Of a stretch of 55,671 bases of DNA, positions 34,257 through 42,577 are shown in pieces (position 1 is the stretch's first letter; each line of letters begins with the position of its first letter). A program made the translations under genes and the position numbers. Source of the DNA: CAYLSV01 sp964386435 (GTDB taxonomy: Bacteria > Planctomycetota > Phycisphaerae > Tepidisphaerales > Tepidisphaeraceae); the NCBI GenBank assembly GCA_964386435.1, contig CAYLSV010000014.1, positions 1 through 55,671 of the forward strand, given 5' to 3'. The notes under the pieces are model-generated. The model saw only the letters and a list, made by a program, of their open reading frames with translations. It was not told where the DNA came from and did not search any database.

Positions 34257-34903
34257 TCAGCCGTCGACGGTCAGATAGCGCTTGCGGAGCTTGGTGCGGG
34301 CGTCGGCAGGGGCGAACGGCCAGTTGGCGAGGATCTGCTTGTTGTCGCGTGTCTGCTCGCACGCTGCGACGTGTCTGGCCGCCGTATCCCAGCTCCCGAT
34401 CCGCCCGGCCTCGCGGTAGCGGCCGTCAAGCAGTTCCCGCATGACGTGGGCGAAGCCGACCGCCGAGCGACGGCTCGTGGGCTTGGCGTGCCGACAGCCG
34501 GCCAAGGGCTCGAAGGTCATGAACACGCTCGCCATGCCGTTGCGCTTGTTGACGCTGTCGTACCGCTTGGCGTCTACCGGCCGAATCGGCAGCGGCTGAG
34601 GCACCTCGTCGATCAGTTGGGTGAACGCCTCGTCGAGTCATCCAGGCACACGACCGGCCGCTTCGGATCGCGAGGCCGATGATAGACCTTGTGCACATCT
34701 TCCATGGGGTACACGAACTCGCCACCCTGCTTTGGCGGGATGCACCGCATCTTCCTCAAGGTGTGGCTTGATCTGGTTCTTTTAAGCGTCTGCCGCACCG
34801 TCTCGTGGCACGCGTGGTCGGCGATCCGCCGCTCCACCCCCTTCTCCGCCAGCAGCCGCAGCGACCACCGCGTTCTGCCAGCATGCGGTTCAGGAGCTGG
34901 CAA
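34257..34903 (-). pseudogene. Decayed IS630-family transposase
   Basis: On the minus strand two frames together read the middle and end of an IS630-type transposase. The first (34613-34903) has GRTRWSLRLLAEKGVERRIA, HETVRQTLKRTRSSHTLRKM, CIPPKQGGEFVYPMEDVHKV and RPVVCLDDSTRR (start of the catalytic region). The second frame (34257-34604) has PLPIRPVDAKRYDSVNKRNG, MASVFMTFEPLAGCRHAKPT and FAHVMRELLDG, then jumps to WPFAPADARTKLRKRYL, the family's C-terminal end. The N-terminal HTH, the segment with the later catalytic Asp/Glu, and frame continuity are lost. Inactive remnant beside tRNA-Ala; no terminal inverted repeats identified. Confidence 0.85.
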
Positions 34904-34930
34904 GCGTGATCGCCCGCGCCTGGGTTGATT

Positions 34931-35155
34931 TCACAAGCCGCCGATGTTGCGCTGTTCGCGGGCTTCGCGGATGCGGTTCATGGTGCGGCGGCACAGCTCG
35001 CTGCTGGGGTCGGCGACGGGGAGTTGCTGGAGGAGCCGTTGCAGGGCGGGGTCGATGGAGACGCCTTCGTCCTGGGGGATGGGATTGCCGCGGTTGTTGG
35101 AGCCGCCGCCGTTGGGGCTGAAGGGTTGGGGCGGGTTCGAGTTCGGGCCGGTCAT
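34931..35155 (-). CDS. Small hypothetical protein downstream of sigma factor
   Basis: 74 residues from the ATG at 35155 (MTGPNSNPPQPFSPNGGGSN), which has GGAG 8 nt upstream; an ATG at 35167 is an alternative. The N-terminal half is Asn/Pro/Gly-rich and disordered. The C-terminal half is helical with LQRLLQQLPVADPSSELCRR and TMNRIREAREQ. It is 29 nt after the sigma-factor stop and is likely cotranscribed. Position suggests a regulator of the sigma factor, but no anti-sigma or zinc-binding motif is seen. Family not recognised. Confidence 0.65.
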   Translation of the reverse strand: MTGPNSNPPQPFSPNGGGSNNRGNPIPQDEGVSIDPALQRLLQQLPVADPSSELCRRTMNRIREAREQRNIGGL

Positions 35156-35184
35156 CGCGGTCTCCATGTCCGAGCATCGGGCGG

Positions 35185-35853
35185 TTACGTGCCGAGGTTG
35201 AGCGGGCCTCGGCCCTGAGCCTTCCAGCGTTCGGCGAAGTGAGCCACCGCGGCGTGCAGCCGGCTCTTCACCGTGCCCAGCGGGATGCCGAGTATTTCCG
35301 AGATCTGCTTGTACGGGAACTGATGAAAATAGCTCAGCAGCAAAATCTCCCGAAGGTGCTCCGGCATGCCCAACACCGTCTGGCGGACCGAGCCCTGCAA
35401 TTCCTCAAGCTGCAGCGACTCCTCCGGCGCGGCGGTGTCGCTTTGCATCAAATCGATGTACTCGCCGTCGCCATCGCCGCCGATGGAGGCTTGCAGCGGG
35501 CTGGCGGGGCGGCGGGCCTGGCTGCGCATCAGGTCGCGGGCCTTGTTCGCGCCAATCGTGAACAGCCACGGGCGGAACCGGCGGCTGGTGTCGAAGGCAT
35601 CGGCCGATTGGCTGATTTGCAGGAACGTCTCCTGAAACACGTCCTCGGCGCTGGCCCGGTTGCCCAGAAACCTGATGAGGAAGTGAAACAGCTCCCGCTG
35701 GTAGCGGCCCATGAGCGTGTCGAAGGCGGCGGTGTCGCCCTCGCGGAAGCGGCCGACGAGCTGCTCGTCGGTGGCGTCGGCGGTGCCGCTGTCGGCGGAG
35801 GGGGGCGGGGCGGCCGGTTGGGCGGCGGTGGGCGTAGGATGCGACGTCGACAA
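35185..35853 (-). CDS. RNA polymerase sigma-70 family factor (ECF-type)
   Basis: Directs RNA polymerase to a regulon. Region 2: DEQLVGRFREGDTAAFDTLM, GNRASAEDVFQETFLQISQS and RPWLFTIGANKARDLMRS. Region 4: GMPEHLREILLLSYFHQFPY then KQISEILGIPLGTVKSRLHA, the standard ECF helix-turn-helix. The start is uncertain: the frame is open to an ATG at 35949, inside the divergent rlmN gene. I place it at TTG 35853 (about 222 residues), with GGAG upstream, leaving a Pro/Ala-rich leader of some 28 residues. It shares a 19-nt divergent start region with rlmN and is followed by the small protein at 34931. Confidence 0.9.
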   Translation of the reverse strand: MSTSHPTPTAAQPAAPPPSADSGTADATDEQLVGRFREGDTAAFDTLMGRYQRELFHFLIRFLGNRASAEDVFQETFLQISQSADAFDTSRRFRPWLFTIGANKARDLMRSQARRPASPLQASIGGDGDGEYIDLMQSDTAAPEESLQLEELQGSVRQTVLGMPEHLREILLLSYFHQFPYKQISEILGIPLGTVKSRLHAAVAHFAERWKAQGRGPLNLGT

Positions 35854-35872
35854 AGGGGCAGGACTCCGCCTG

Positions 35873-37030
35873 ATGATAGCAACGCCGGTGCCAACTTTAG
35901 CGAACCCATCCCGTGCCGCCGACGTAGCGGTCGCCGAGCCGCCCCGCACCGAAGCGCTGGGGCTGACGCCGGGTGGGTGGAAGACTTGGGCGATCGATCA
36001 CGGCTTGCCGGGCTTCCGCGGCAAGCAGGTGGCCGGCTGGATTTGGGGCAAGGGTGTGGCCGATTCGGCCCTCATGACCAACCTGTCGGCGGACGTGCGG
36101 CAACTGGTCGCCGACACGCTCATCGTCGAGGCGGCGACGGAGGCGGTGGTGCAGGAGTCAAACGACGGCACCATCAAGCTGCTGCTCACCTGGCCCGACG
36201 GGCAGAGCGCCGAGACGGTCATGATCCCCGACGGCAAGCGGCGGACGGCGTGCGTGAGCAGCCAGGTCGGGTGCCCGGTCGGCTGCCGGTTCTGTGCCAG
36301 CGGTTTGGCGGGCAAGCAGGGCGATCTGTCGGCCGGACGGATCGTGGAGCAGGCGTATCGGCTCAACCAAATTCTCGGCGAGTTCGGCGAGAAGCTGACG
36401 AACATGGTCTTCATGGGCATGGGCGAGCCGCTGGCAAACTACGCGCAGGTCATGCAGGCGCTGCGGGTGCTAACCGATCCGGGCTGCATGGCGATGAGCC
36501 CGCGGCGGATCACCGTCAGCACCGTCGGCGTGCCGGGCCGGATCCGGCAGTTCGCCGGGGAGGGGATGGCGGCGAACCTGGCGTTGTCGCTGCACGCCCC
36601 GACCGAGCCGTTGCGGCGGGAGCTGATCCCGTGGGCCGACCACTTCGGCCTCGACGACATCCTCGACGCCTGCCGGCACTACTTCGATGAGACGGGTCGG
36701 GAGATCACGCTGGAGTACATTCTGCTCGGCGGCGTCAACGACCAGCCGCAGCACGCCAAGCAGCTCGTCGGCGTCTGCCGGGGCATGCGGGCGAACGTTA
36801 ATTTGCTCCGCTACAACGAGGTCGACGGCTTGCCCTACAAACGTCCGGCAGCGGGGGATGTGACCCGGTTCCAGGACGTCCTGCGAGGCGCCGGCATCAA
36901 CGCCCACGTCCGTCGCAGCCGCGGCCGCGACATCGACGCCGCGTGCGGGCAGCTGCGTCGCAACGAAGAACGCCGCAAAAACGAGGCGGCCCGGCGGGGC
37001 GAGTTGGTGCAGTTGGGAGGTGCGGCGTGA
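35873..37030 (+). CDS. rlmN: Dual-specificity 23S rRNA/tRNA adenine-C2 methyltransferase
   Basis: Radical-SAM enzyme that methylates C2 of A2503 in 23S rRNA and A37 of some tRNAs. 385 residues from ATG 35873. N-terminal recognition part: WAIDHGLPGFRGKQVAGWIW. Radical-SAM site SSQVGCPVGCRFCASG (CX3CX2C). Then NMVFMGMGEPLANY, RRITVSTVGVPGRI, NLALSLHAPTEPLRRELIPW, TLEYILLGGVNDQPQHAKQL and LLRYNEVDGLPYKRP, with the C-terminal catalytic Cys in RDIDAACGQLR. All key residues present. The stop overlaps the GTG of the following pseudopilin gene, suggesting coupling. Confidence 0.95.
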   Translation: MIATPVPTLANPSRAADVAVAEPPRTEALGLTPGGWKTWAIDHGLPGFRGKQVAGWIWGKGVADSALMTNLSADVRQLVADTLIVEAATEAVVQESNDGTIKLLLTWPDGQSAETVMIPDGKRRTACVSSQVGCPVGCRFCASGLAGKQGDLSAGRIVEQAYRLNQILGEFGEKLTNMVFMGMGEPLANYAQVMQALRVLTDPGCMAMSPRRITVSTVGVPGRIRQFAGEGMAANLALSLHAPTEPLRRELIPWADHFGLDDILDACRHYFDETGREITLEYILLGGVNDQPQHAKQLVGVCRGMRANVNLLRYNEVDGLPYKRPAAGDVTRFQDVLRGAGINAHVRRSRGRDIDAACGQLRRNEERRKNEAARRGELVQLGGAA

Positions 37031-38028
37031 GCGAGTGGATCAAGGGGCGAAGGGACAAAGGGACTAAGGGACCAAGGGTCCGACGGCCGACGTCTGCTTT
37101 CGGTTCCTCAGTCTCTTCGTCCCTTCGTCCCTTCATCCCTCTCCGGCACCGCGGCTTCACCATCATTGAGCTTGCCGTGGTCATCGGCGTGGTGCTCGTG
37201 CTGGGGNNNNNNNNNNACATCGCTTCCTTGCGGGAGGCGTCGGCCCGGCGGACGTGCGAGGACCATCTGCGCCGCATTGGCGTCGGGTTCGCCCAATACC
37301 GCAACGACAACAACTACCGCTACCCGCGGACCGTCGTCCAGGACGGGGCCAACGGCTTCCGGGCGTTCACCGGCACCCACGACGGCGACCCGTTCACCGA
37401 CGGCCCCGGCGAGCAGGTGCAGGCCAACGACGTCACGGCCAGCCTGTGGCTGCTGGTCCACGGCGGGTACAACAACGACACGAACAACTTCATCTGCCCC
37501 GGCACCTGGGACACGCCCGACCCGGTCGAAGGGCCCAGCGGCCGGCCGGTGAGTCCGAAGCAGCGGGGGAACTTCGCCGGGCCGAACCATTTATCGTACA
37601 GCTACGCCAACCCGTTCAGCACCGCCCCCGGCTATGAGCTGGACGACGTGCTGCCGGGCAGCTTCGCGATCATGGCCGATATGAACCCCGGCACCCTCGG
37701 CGGCGACGGCGTGTTCCCGGTCGGCCACGACGCCACCGCCGGCGAGCTGGCGGCGGGCAACAGCTTCAACCACAACCGGGCCGGGCAAAACGTGTTGTTC
37801 AGCGAGGGCAGCGTCTACTTCGTCCGCAGCCCGTTCGTGGGCGTCGCCCGCACGAGCACCGATGACGGCGATTTGCGCAACGACGGCGACAACATCTACA
37901 CCGCCATGGCCGCCGACCCCGTCGCCGCCGCCGAACGCTCCACGCCGACCAACACGCCCGGCGTGCTCGGCCCGACCATCTCCCCGTCCTACAGCTACGA
38001 CAGCTTCCTCGTGCCGTTCGAGGAATAG
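37027..38028 (+). CDS. Type IV pseudopilin-like (DUF1559-related) protein with word-repeat leader
   Basis: GTG at 37027 overlaps the rlmN stop (GTGA). The first 43 residues are encoded by a GGGACAA-type word-repeat hairpin (KGRRDKGTKGP, then SSVSSSLRPFIPLRHR), followed at once by the prepilin motif GFTIIELAVVIGVVLVLG (cleavage after G, E at +5 and one long helix). A 10-N gap (37207-37216) breaks the helix. The body has TCEDHLRRIGVGFAQYRNDN, LSYSYANPFSTAPG, IMADMNPGTLGG and NSFNHNRAGQNVLFSEGSVY, as in the protein at 18650. Probably an envelope pseudopilin of unknown role. An original shorter start may have been lost to the repeat insertion. Confidence 0.8.
   Translation: MSEWIKGRRDKGTKGPRVRRPTSAFGSSVSSSLRPFIPLRHRGFTIIELAVVIGVVLVLGXXXXIASLREASARRTCEDHLRRIGVGFAQYRNDNNYRYPRTVVQDGANGFRAFTGTHDGDPFTDGPGEQVQANDVTASLWLLVHGGYNNDTNNFICPGTWDTPDPVEGPSGRPVSPKQRGNFAGPNHLSYSYANPFSTAPGYELDDVLPGSFAIMADMNPGTLGGDGVFPVGHDATAGELAAGNSFNHNRAGQNVLFSEGSVYFVRSPFVGVARTSTDDGDLRNDGDNIYTAMAADPVAAAERSTPTNTPGVLGPTISPSYSYDSFLVPFEE
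37041..37142. repeat. Word-repeat hairpin (GGGACAA family) inside a coding leader
   Basis: Left arm (37041-37080) AAGGGGCGAAGGGACAAAGG and ACTAAGGGACCAAGGGTCCG; right arm (37102-37142) repeats of TTCGTCCC and TCTTCGTCCC. Same word family as 17758-17880, here translated as the leader of the pseudopilin. Confidence 0.85.
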
Positions 38029-38060
38029 AGATCACGCCCGGCGGCCGATACATCCGGCAG

Positions 38061-38231
38061 ATGGCTTGGATCCTCGGCATCACCGGCACCGTCGCGTTTG
38101 TCGTCCTGCGCCTCATCGGCGGCCAGCGGCACCTTTCCCGCGCCTGGATGCTCAAACAGTTCGTCGAGTCGGCCCCCGTGCACCTCAAGCACGAACGTCA
38201 AGCCGCAATGGAGCGCTTGCTGGACCCGTAA
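38061..38231 (+). CDS. Possible small membrane protein (56 aa)
   Basis: ATG at 38061 to TAA at 38229-38231, 33 nt after the pseudopilin stop. The product starts MAWILGITGTVAFVVLRLIG, a single membrane helix, then a basic/amphipathic tail (SRAWMLKQFVESAPVHLKHE, ending ERLLDP). Codons end in G/C as in the genome's real genes. No good Shine-Dalgarno, so this is tentative. No family recognised. Confidence 0.4.
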   Translation: MAWILGITGTVAFVVLRLIGGQRHLSRAWMLKQFVESAPVHLKHERQAAMERLLDP

Positions 38232-38382
38232 CTGCCGACGTGTGACGCCGACTGCCCTACGGCGCCGGTAATCCTCCGGGCATCTGGCGCTCATGCGTTC
38301 GCCGCGCCACCCGACGCCGGACGACGTGTACGATGCGGGCGGCCGCCGTCGTGGTGGCCGTGCCCGTTTACGGAGGATCCCC

Positions 38383-39372
38383 TTGCCCAACGCCCGCCCG
38401 CCGTCGTTCGCCTGGGTTTACGCCCCCACGTTCCTGCTGTCGCTGGTCGTGTTCGGCCTCGGCGTGTTTCTGGCGGCGCGGGGCGAGTACGCCATGCTCG
38501 CCGCCGGATCGCTCGCCGTCATCGTCGTCATGTCGGCCTGGCCGGTGGCGTGGGCGCTGTCGCAGCAAACCCACCACACCATCCGCCGGGCGGAGGAGCA
38601 TTTGCTCCAACTGCGACAAAAGCTCGACCAAAACGCCCACGCCCTGAACCGCATCGGCGACCAGCAGCTGCTCTCCGACCGCGCCAAAGCCATCGCTTAC
38701 CGAGAGAACGACCGCGAGGCCCTGCGCCGCGCCATCCGTGAAGACATCGACAAGCAGGACTGGGACGCCGCCCTGCGGCTGGCCGACGACATGGACAAGG
38801 TCTTCGGCTACCGCCAGGAGGCCGCCGACGTCCGGCAGGACGTGCTGGCTCGCCGCAACGACCTCGTCCGCCGGCAGATCGACGACAGCGAGGCCCGCCT
38901 GACCCGCCACGCCGCCGATGGGAACTGGCAGCAGGCGACCGATGAGATCAGCCGGTTGCGTCGCATGTTCCCCGAAGAACGCCGCGTCGATGACATCGAG
39001 CAGAACCTGCAACGCCGCCGCACCGACACGAAGCAGCGGCTGCTGAGCGAGTGGCACGCCGCCGTCGATAGCGGCGACCACGACAAGGCCGTCGACCTCC
39101 TCCGCGACCTCGACGCCTACCTCACCCCCGAAGAAGGCCGCGGTCTGGAAGAAAAAGCCCGCCAAATGTTCAAGGGCCGGCTGGAAAGCCTGCGCACCCG
39201 CTTCGCCGCCGCCGTCCACGAGAACCGCTGGCCCGAGGCGATCGACCTCGGCGAGTCGATTATCGACGAGTTCCCCAACGCCCAGATGGCCAACGAGGTG
39301 CGGGACAAGATGCCCGTCCTCAAAGAACGCGCCCTCAACGGCACCAACGCCCGCGCCGCCATCGCGGGCTGA
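38383..39372 (+). CDS. Membrane protein with long helical/coiled-coil domain
   Basis: The TTG at 38383 is chosen because GGAGG (38372-38376) lies 6 nt upstream and no ATG fits better; upstream Met codons in frame would add an Arg-rich extension. 329 residues: two helices (about 10-30 and 33-58), then a long charged helical region with AEEHLLQLRQKLDQNAHALN, DWDAALRLADDMDKVFGYRQ and NWQQATDEISRLRRMFPEER, a TPR-like or coiled-coil pattern of about 40-residue units ending in WPEAIDLGESIIDEFPNAQM. Probably a membrane scaffold. No family recognised. The downstream gap holds a half palindrome B and the convergent helicase. Confidence 0.8.
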   Translation: MPNARPPSFAWVYAPTFLLSLVVFGLGVFLAARGEYAMLAAGSLAVIVVMSAWPVAWALSQQTHHTIRRAEEHLLQLRQKLDQNAHALNRIGDQQLLSDRAKAIAYRENDREALRRAIREDIDKQDWDAALRLADDMDKVFGYRQEAADVRQDVLARRNDLVRRQIDDSEARLTRHAADGNWQQATDEISRLRRMFPEERRVDDIEQNLQRRRTDTKQRLLSEWHAAVDSGDHDKAVDLLRDLDAYLTPEEGRGLEEKARQMFKGRLESLRTRFAAAVHENRWPEAIDLGESIIDEFPNAQMANEVRDKMPVLKERALNGTNARAAIAG

Positions 39373-39423
39373 GCCGGGCCCGCGGCGTGACAAGGAACCC
39401 GCAGTCCCAGCACTTGGAAGAGC

Positions 39424-39466
39424 GTGCGTAGCCCCGCCGCTACGCGGCGGTGGGGACTTCAGCGAC
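39424..39466. repeat. Palindrome family B, single arm
   Basis: GTGCGTAGCCCCGCCGCTAC and GCGGCGGTGGGGACTTCAGC GACG: one arm of the B element seen at 52047-52147, with no matching arm upstream. A truncated or half copy, between the coiled-coil gene and the helicase. Confidence 0.75.
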
Positions 39467-39527
39467 GTGGCGAAGTGAGACGGTTGGGAACCCGAGCAAG
39501 TGTCGTATCGAACGCTCGCCAGGTATC

Positions 39528-40913
39528 TCACGTCGCCGCGGCGGCGGGTTTGCGGGGCTTTTTGCCGGCGGGGCGGGGCTTCCACTTGCCGCCGGGTTTG
39601 CCGGGCTTGCCCGCCTTGGCGGCGGGGTGGGGACGTTTCTTCTGGCCGGGCTTGCCGGGGGTGAACTTGCCGCCGGGCTGGCCCGGCTTCTTCGCCTTCT
39701 TCTGGGGCGGCTGCCACATGGGCACCGGCGTCTGCTCGTCGCGGAACGGGTGATCCACCACCGACTCGATTTGCCGGCCAATGAGCTTCTGGATGTCCTT
39801 CAGCCACGCCCGCTCGTCGGGCTCGCAGAAGCTCCACGCCTGCCCGTACTTCCCCGCCCGCCCGGTGCGGCCGATGCGGTGGACGTACGTCTCCGGCTCG
39901 TGCGTCAGGTCGTAGTTGATCACGTGCGTCACGCCGTCGACGTCAATGCCGCGGGCGGCGACGTCGGTGGCGACGAGCAACTGGAACCGGCCCCGCTTGA
40001 ACGCGTCCAGCGCCCGCTGCCGCTGGTTCTGGTTCTTGTTGCCGTGAATCGAGGCGGCCCGGATCTTCCGCCGCTCCAGCTGCTTCACGATCCGGTCGGC
40101 CCCGTGCTTGGTCCGGCTGAAAACGATCGCGCTCTCGACCTCCGGCAACCCGGCCAAATGTGCCAGCAAATCCGTCTTGTCCGCCTTGGCCGTGTAGAAG
40201 ACCTTTTGAGTGACGAGGTCGACCGTCTTCTCCTTCGGCAAGACGTCGATCCGCTCCGGCTCGTGCATCAGCTCCTTGACGAGCTTGGCGATCGTCGGCG
40301 GCACCGTCGCGCTGAACATCAGCCGCTGGCCCGCCGGCAACATCTCCACGATCCGCCGGATCGACGGGATGAAGCCCATGTCGAGCATCCGGTCGGCCTC
40401 GTCGAGCACGAGCGTCGTGACCTTGTCGAGCCGGACGTGGCCCTGCTCCATGAGGTCCTCGAGCCGGCCGGGCGTGGCGATGATCACGTCGACGCCGGCG
40501 CGGAGTGCCTTGACCTGCTTGTGCTGCCCGACGCCGCCGTAGATGGCCACGTGCTTCACGCCGGTGCCGTGGCCGTACTCGTGCAAACTCTCGGCGATCT
40601 GGTTGGCCAGCTCACGCGTCGGCGCCAGCACCAGCGCCCGGGCCTGGCGGCCCTTGCCGACGCACTTGCCCAGCCGCTGGATCATCGGCAGCGTGAACGC
40701 CGCCGTCTTGCCGGTGCCGGTGGGCGCGCTCGCCAGCACGTCCCGGCCGTTGAGGACCAAAGGAATCGACGCCGACTGGATCGGCGTCGCCGTCTCGTAC
40801 CCCTGACGGCGCACGGCGGCAAGCAAGGTCTCGTTGAGACCCATCTCGGAGAATGGCAGATTGTTCAAGTCGTCTTTCGGTATCAAGGTTGAGCAGGAAG
40901 ATGACCGGCTCAA
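39528..40913 (-). CDS. DEAD-box RNA helicase, RhlE type
   Basis: ATP-dependent RNA helicase of 461 residues. Q motif with FSEMGLNETLLAAV and ATPIQ, motif I SAPTGTGKTAAF, Ia PTRELANQ, Ib TPGRLED, II VLDEADRMLDMGF, III MFSATVP, IV AIVFSRTKHGADRI, V ATDVAARGIDVDG, VI YVHRIGRTGRAG. The C-terminal 70 residues are a Lys/Pro/Gly-rich basic tail (repeats of KPGQPGGKF, GKPGKPGGKW and KPRPAGKK) typical of RNA-binding, low-complexity extensions of RhlE-like proteins. Start at 40913 keeps the Q-motif Phe. An exact orthologue among RhlE, CsdA or RhlB is not decided. It converges on the coiled-coil gene. Confidence 0.93.
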   Translation of the reverse strand: MSRSSSCSTLIPKDDLNNLPFSEMGLNETLLAAVRRQGYETATPIQSASIPLVLNGRDVLASAPTGTGKTAAFTLPMIQRLGKCVGKGRQARALVLAPTRELANQIAESLHEYGHGTGVKHVAIYGGVGQHKQVKALRAGVDVIIATPGRLEDLMEQGHVRLDKVTTLVLDEADRMLDMGFIPSIRRIVEMLPAGQRLMFSATVPPTIAKLVKELMHEPERIDVLPKEKTVDLVTQKVFYTAKADKTDLLAHLAGLPEVESAIVFSRTKHGADRIVKQLERRKIRAASIHGNKNQNQRQRALDAFKRGRFQLLVATDVAARGIDVDGVTHVINYDLTHEPETYVHRIGRTGRAGKYGQAWSFCEPDERAWLKDIQKLIGRQIESVVDHPFRDEQTPVPMWQPPQKKAKKPGQPGGKFTPGKPGQKKRPHPAAKAGKPGKPGGKWKPRPAGKKPRKPAAAAT

Positions 40914-41002
40914 TCAAAACCAAAGGCAAAAGCCCGCGGCGACTCGAGAAAGACGATCCACACCCCACCAGGCGGCGGGAGAGCGGGGCAGGTTAGGCAC
41001 GC

Positions 41003-41103
41003 TGATCGCGAATTTCTGATTGCGGACCGATGATCTGCCGAAAGTGGGGCGAGTTGTCGACGCGGAAGATCATCAATCCGCATTCATCGATCCGCGATTC
41101 TCC
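41003..41103. repeat. Imperfect hairpin between helicase and fumC
   Basis: Left GATCGCGAATTTCTGATTGC, GGACCGATGATCTGCC; right GGAAGATCATCAATCCGCAT, TCATCGATCCGCGATTCTCC. The arms match about 17 of 20 bases around TGATTGCGGA/TCCGCAATCA-like words. It resembles the word-repeat class and lies just before the fumC start, in the divergent promoter region. Confidence 0.6.
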
Positions 41104-41118
41104 GCCTAATCTGCCACC

Positions 41119-42549
41119 ATGAGCGACCAACCGACACGAATCGAGCGGGACAGCATGGGCGAGATGCAGGTGCCGGCGACGGCCCTCTACGGCGCGAGCA
41201 CGGCGCGGGCGGTGGAGAACTTCCCGATCGCCCGTCGGCCGATGAACCCGGCGGTCATCCACGCCTTCGGCCACCTCAAGGCCGCGTGTGCCCGGGCGAA
41301 CAAGGACCTGGGCAAGCTCGACGCCGAGCTCGCCGACGCGATCATCGCCGCCGCCGACGAGGTGGCCCGCGGCGAGCACGACGAGCACTTCCCGGTCGAC
41401 GTCTACCAGACCGGCAGCGGCACGAGCACGAACATGAACGCCAACGAGGTCATCGCCAACCTCGCCAACCAAAAGCTCGGCCTCCCCAGCAGCCCCGGCG
41501 GCGACCACGACCCGAACGCCAAGCCGCGGGTCCACCCCAACGACCACGTCAACATGGGGCAGTCGAGCAACGACACGTTCCCGACGGCGATGTGCATTGC
41601 AGCATCGATAGCTGTTGGAGGCAGGCTTGGCGACTCAGTCAGTCGTCTGGCAGACGAGCTGTCGAAGAAGCAAAATCAGTGGGACGAGATCGTAAAGATC
41701 GGTCGAACGCATCTAATGGATGCGACACCGATTCGCGTGGGGCAGGTTTTCGGGGGGTTCGCTGATCAGATCGCGTTCGCCCAGTCTCGACTGCTGGAGG
41801 CCGCGGTGCTCGCGCTTCCTATTGGCGGAACGGCAGTCGGAACCGGCATCAACACCCATCCGGAATTTGGCAGCCGGGTGGCTGAACTTCTGACTAAGCG
41901 AGCCGACCTAGTTGAGTTTGTCGAGGCGAAAAATCACCATGTAGAGGCACAGGCAACAAAGGACCAGTTTGTTCGGGCACATGGGCAACTAAAGACTCTT
42001 GCCGTCTCCCTCTCCAAAATCGCCAACGACATCCGCCACCTCGGCTCCGGGCCACGCTGCGGCATCGGCGAGCTCATCCTCCCGGCCATCCAGCCCGGCA
42101 GCTCGATTATGCCCGGCAAGGTCAACCCCGTCGTCTGCGAGAGCGTCATGCAGGTCGCCTGCCGCGTCGTCGGCAACGACGCCACCGTCACCATGGCCGG
42201 CATGGGCGGGGTCGGGTCGATCTTCGAGCTCAACGTCGCCATGCCGGTGATGATCGACGCGTTCCTCGAGTCGGTCACGCTCTTGGCCAACGTCACCGAC
42301 GTCTTCGTCGACAAGCTGCTCACCGGCTTGGAGGTCGACGAGGCCCGCTGCCGGGAGCTGATGGAAAAGAGCCTGATGACGATCACGGCCCTGGCCCCGG
42401 AGATCGGTTACGACAAGTGCGCCGCCCTCGCCAAGCAGGCCCACGCCGAGGGCAAGACGATCAAGCAGATCGTTGCCGAGCAGAACCTGATGCCGCCCGA
42501 GCGGCTGGAGGAGCTGATGGACTACGACGCGATGACCCGGCCGGGGTGA
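41119..42549 (+). CDS. fumC: Class II fumarate hydratase with mosaic composition
   Basis: Hydrates fumarate to malate in the TCA cycle. 476 residues with the superfamily marks TGSGTSTNMNANEV, VNMGQSSNDTFPTAM, KIGRTHLMDATPIRVGQ, GTAVGTGINTHPEF and the signature GSSIMPGKVNPV. Complete and family length. Roughly 41590-42000 has mixed third codon positions and AT-ending codons, while both flanks are almost purely G/C-ending. The protein stays homologous throughout, so this is homologous replacement (recombination or assembly chimera) rather than insertion. Divergent from the helicase gene across a hairpin. Palindrome A follows. Confidence 0.95.
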   Translation: MSDQPTRIERDSMGEMQVPATALYGASTARAVENFPIARRPMNPAVIHAFGHLKAACARANKDLGKLDAELADAIIAAADEVARGEHDEHFPVDVYQTGSGTSTNMNANEVIANLANQKLGLPSSPGGDHDPNAKPRVHPNDHVNMGQSSNDTFPTAMCIAASIAVGGRLGDSVSRLADELSKKQNQWDEIVKIGRTHLMDATPIRVGQVFGGFADQIAFAQSRLLEAAVLALPIGGTAVGTGINTHPEFGSRVAELLTKRADLVEFVEAKNHHVEAQATKDQFVRAHGQLKTLAVSLSKIANDIRHLGSGPRCGIGELILPAIQPGSSIMPGKVNPVVCESVMQVACRVVGNDATVTMAGMGGVGSIFELNVAMPVMIDAFLESVTLLANVTDVFVDKLLTGLEVDEARCRELMEKSLMTITALAPEIGYDKCAALAKQAHAEGKTIKQIVAEQNLMPPERLEELMDYDAMTRPG

Positions 42550-42577
42550 GGGCGGGCGATTGCACAGGGTGATCGTC

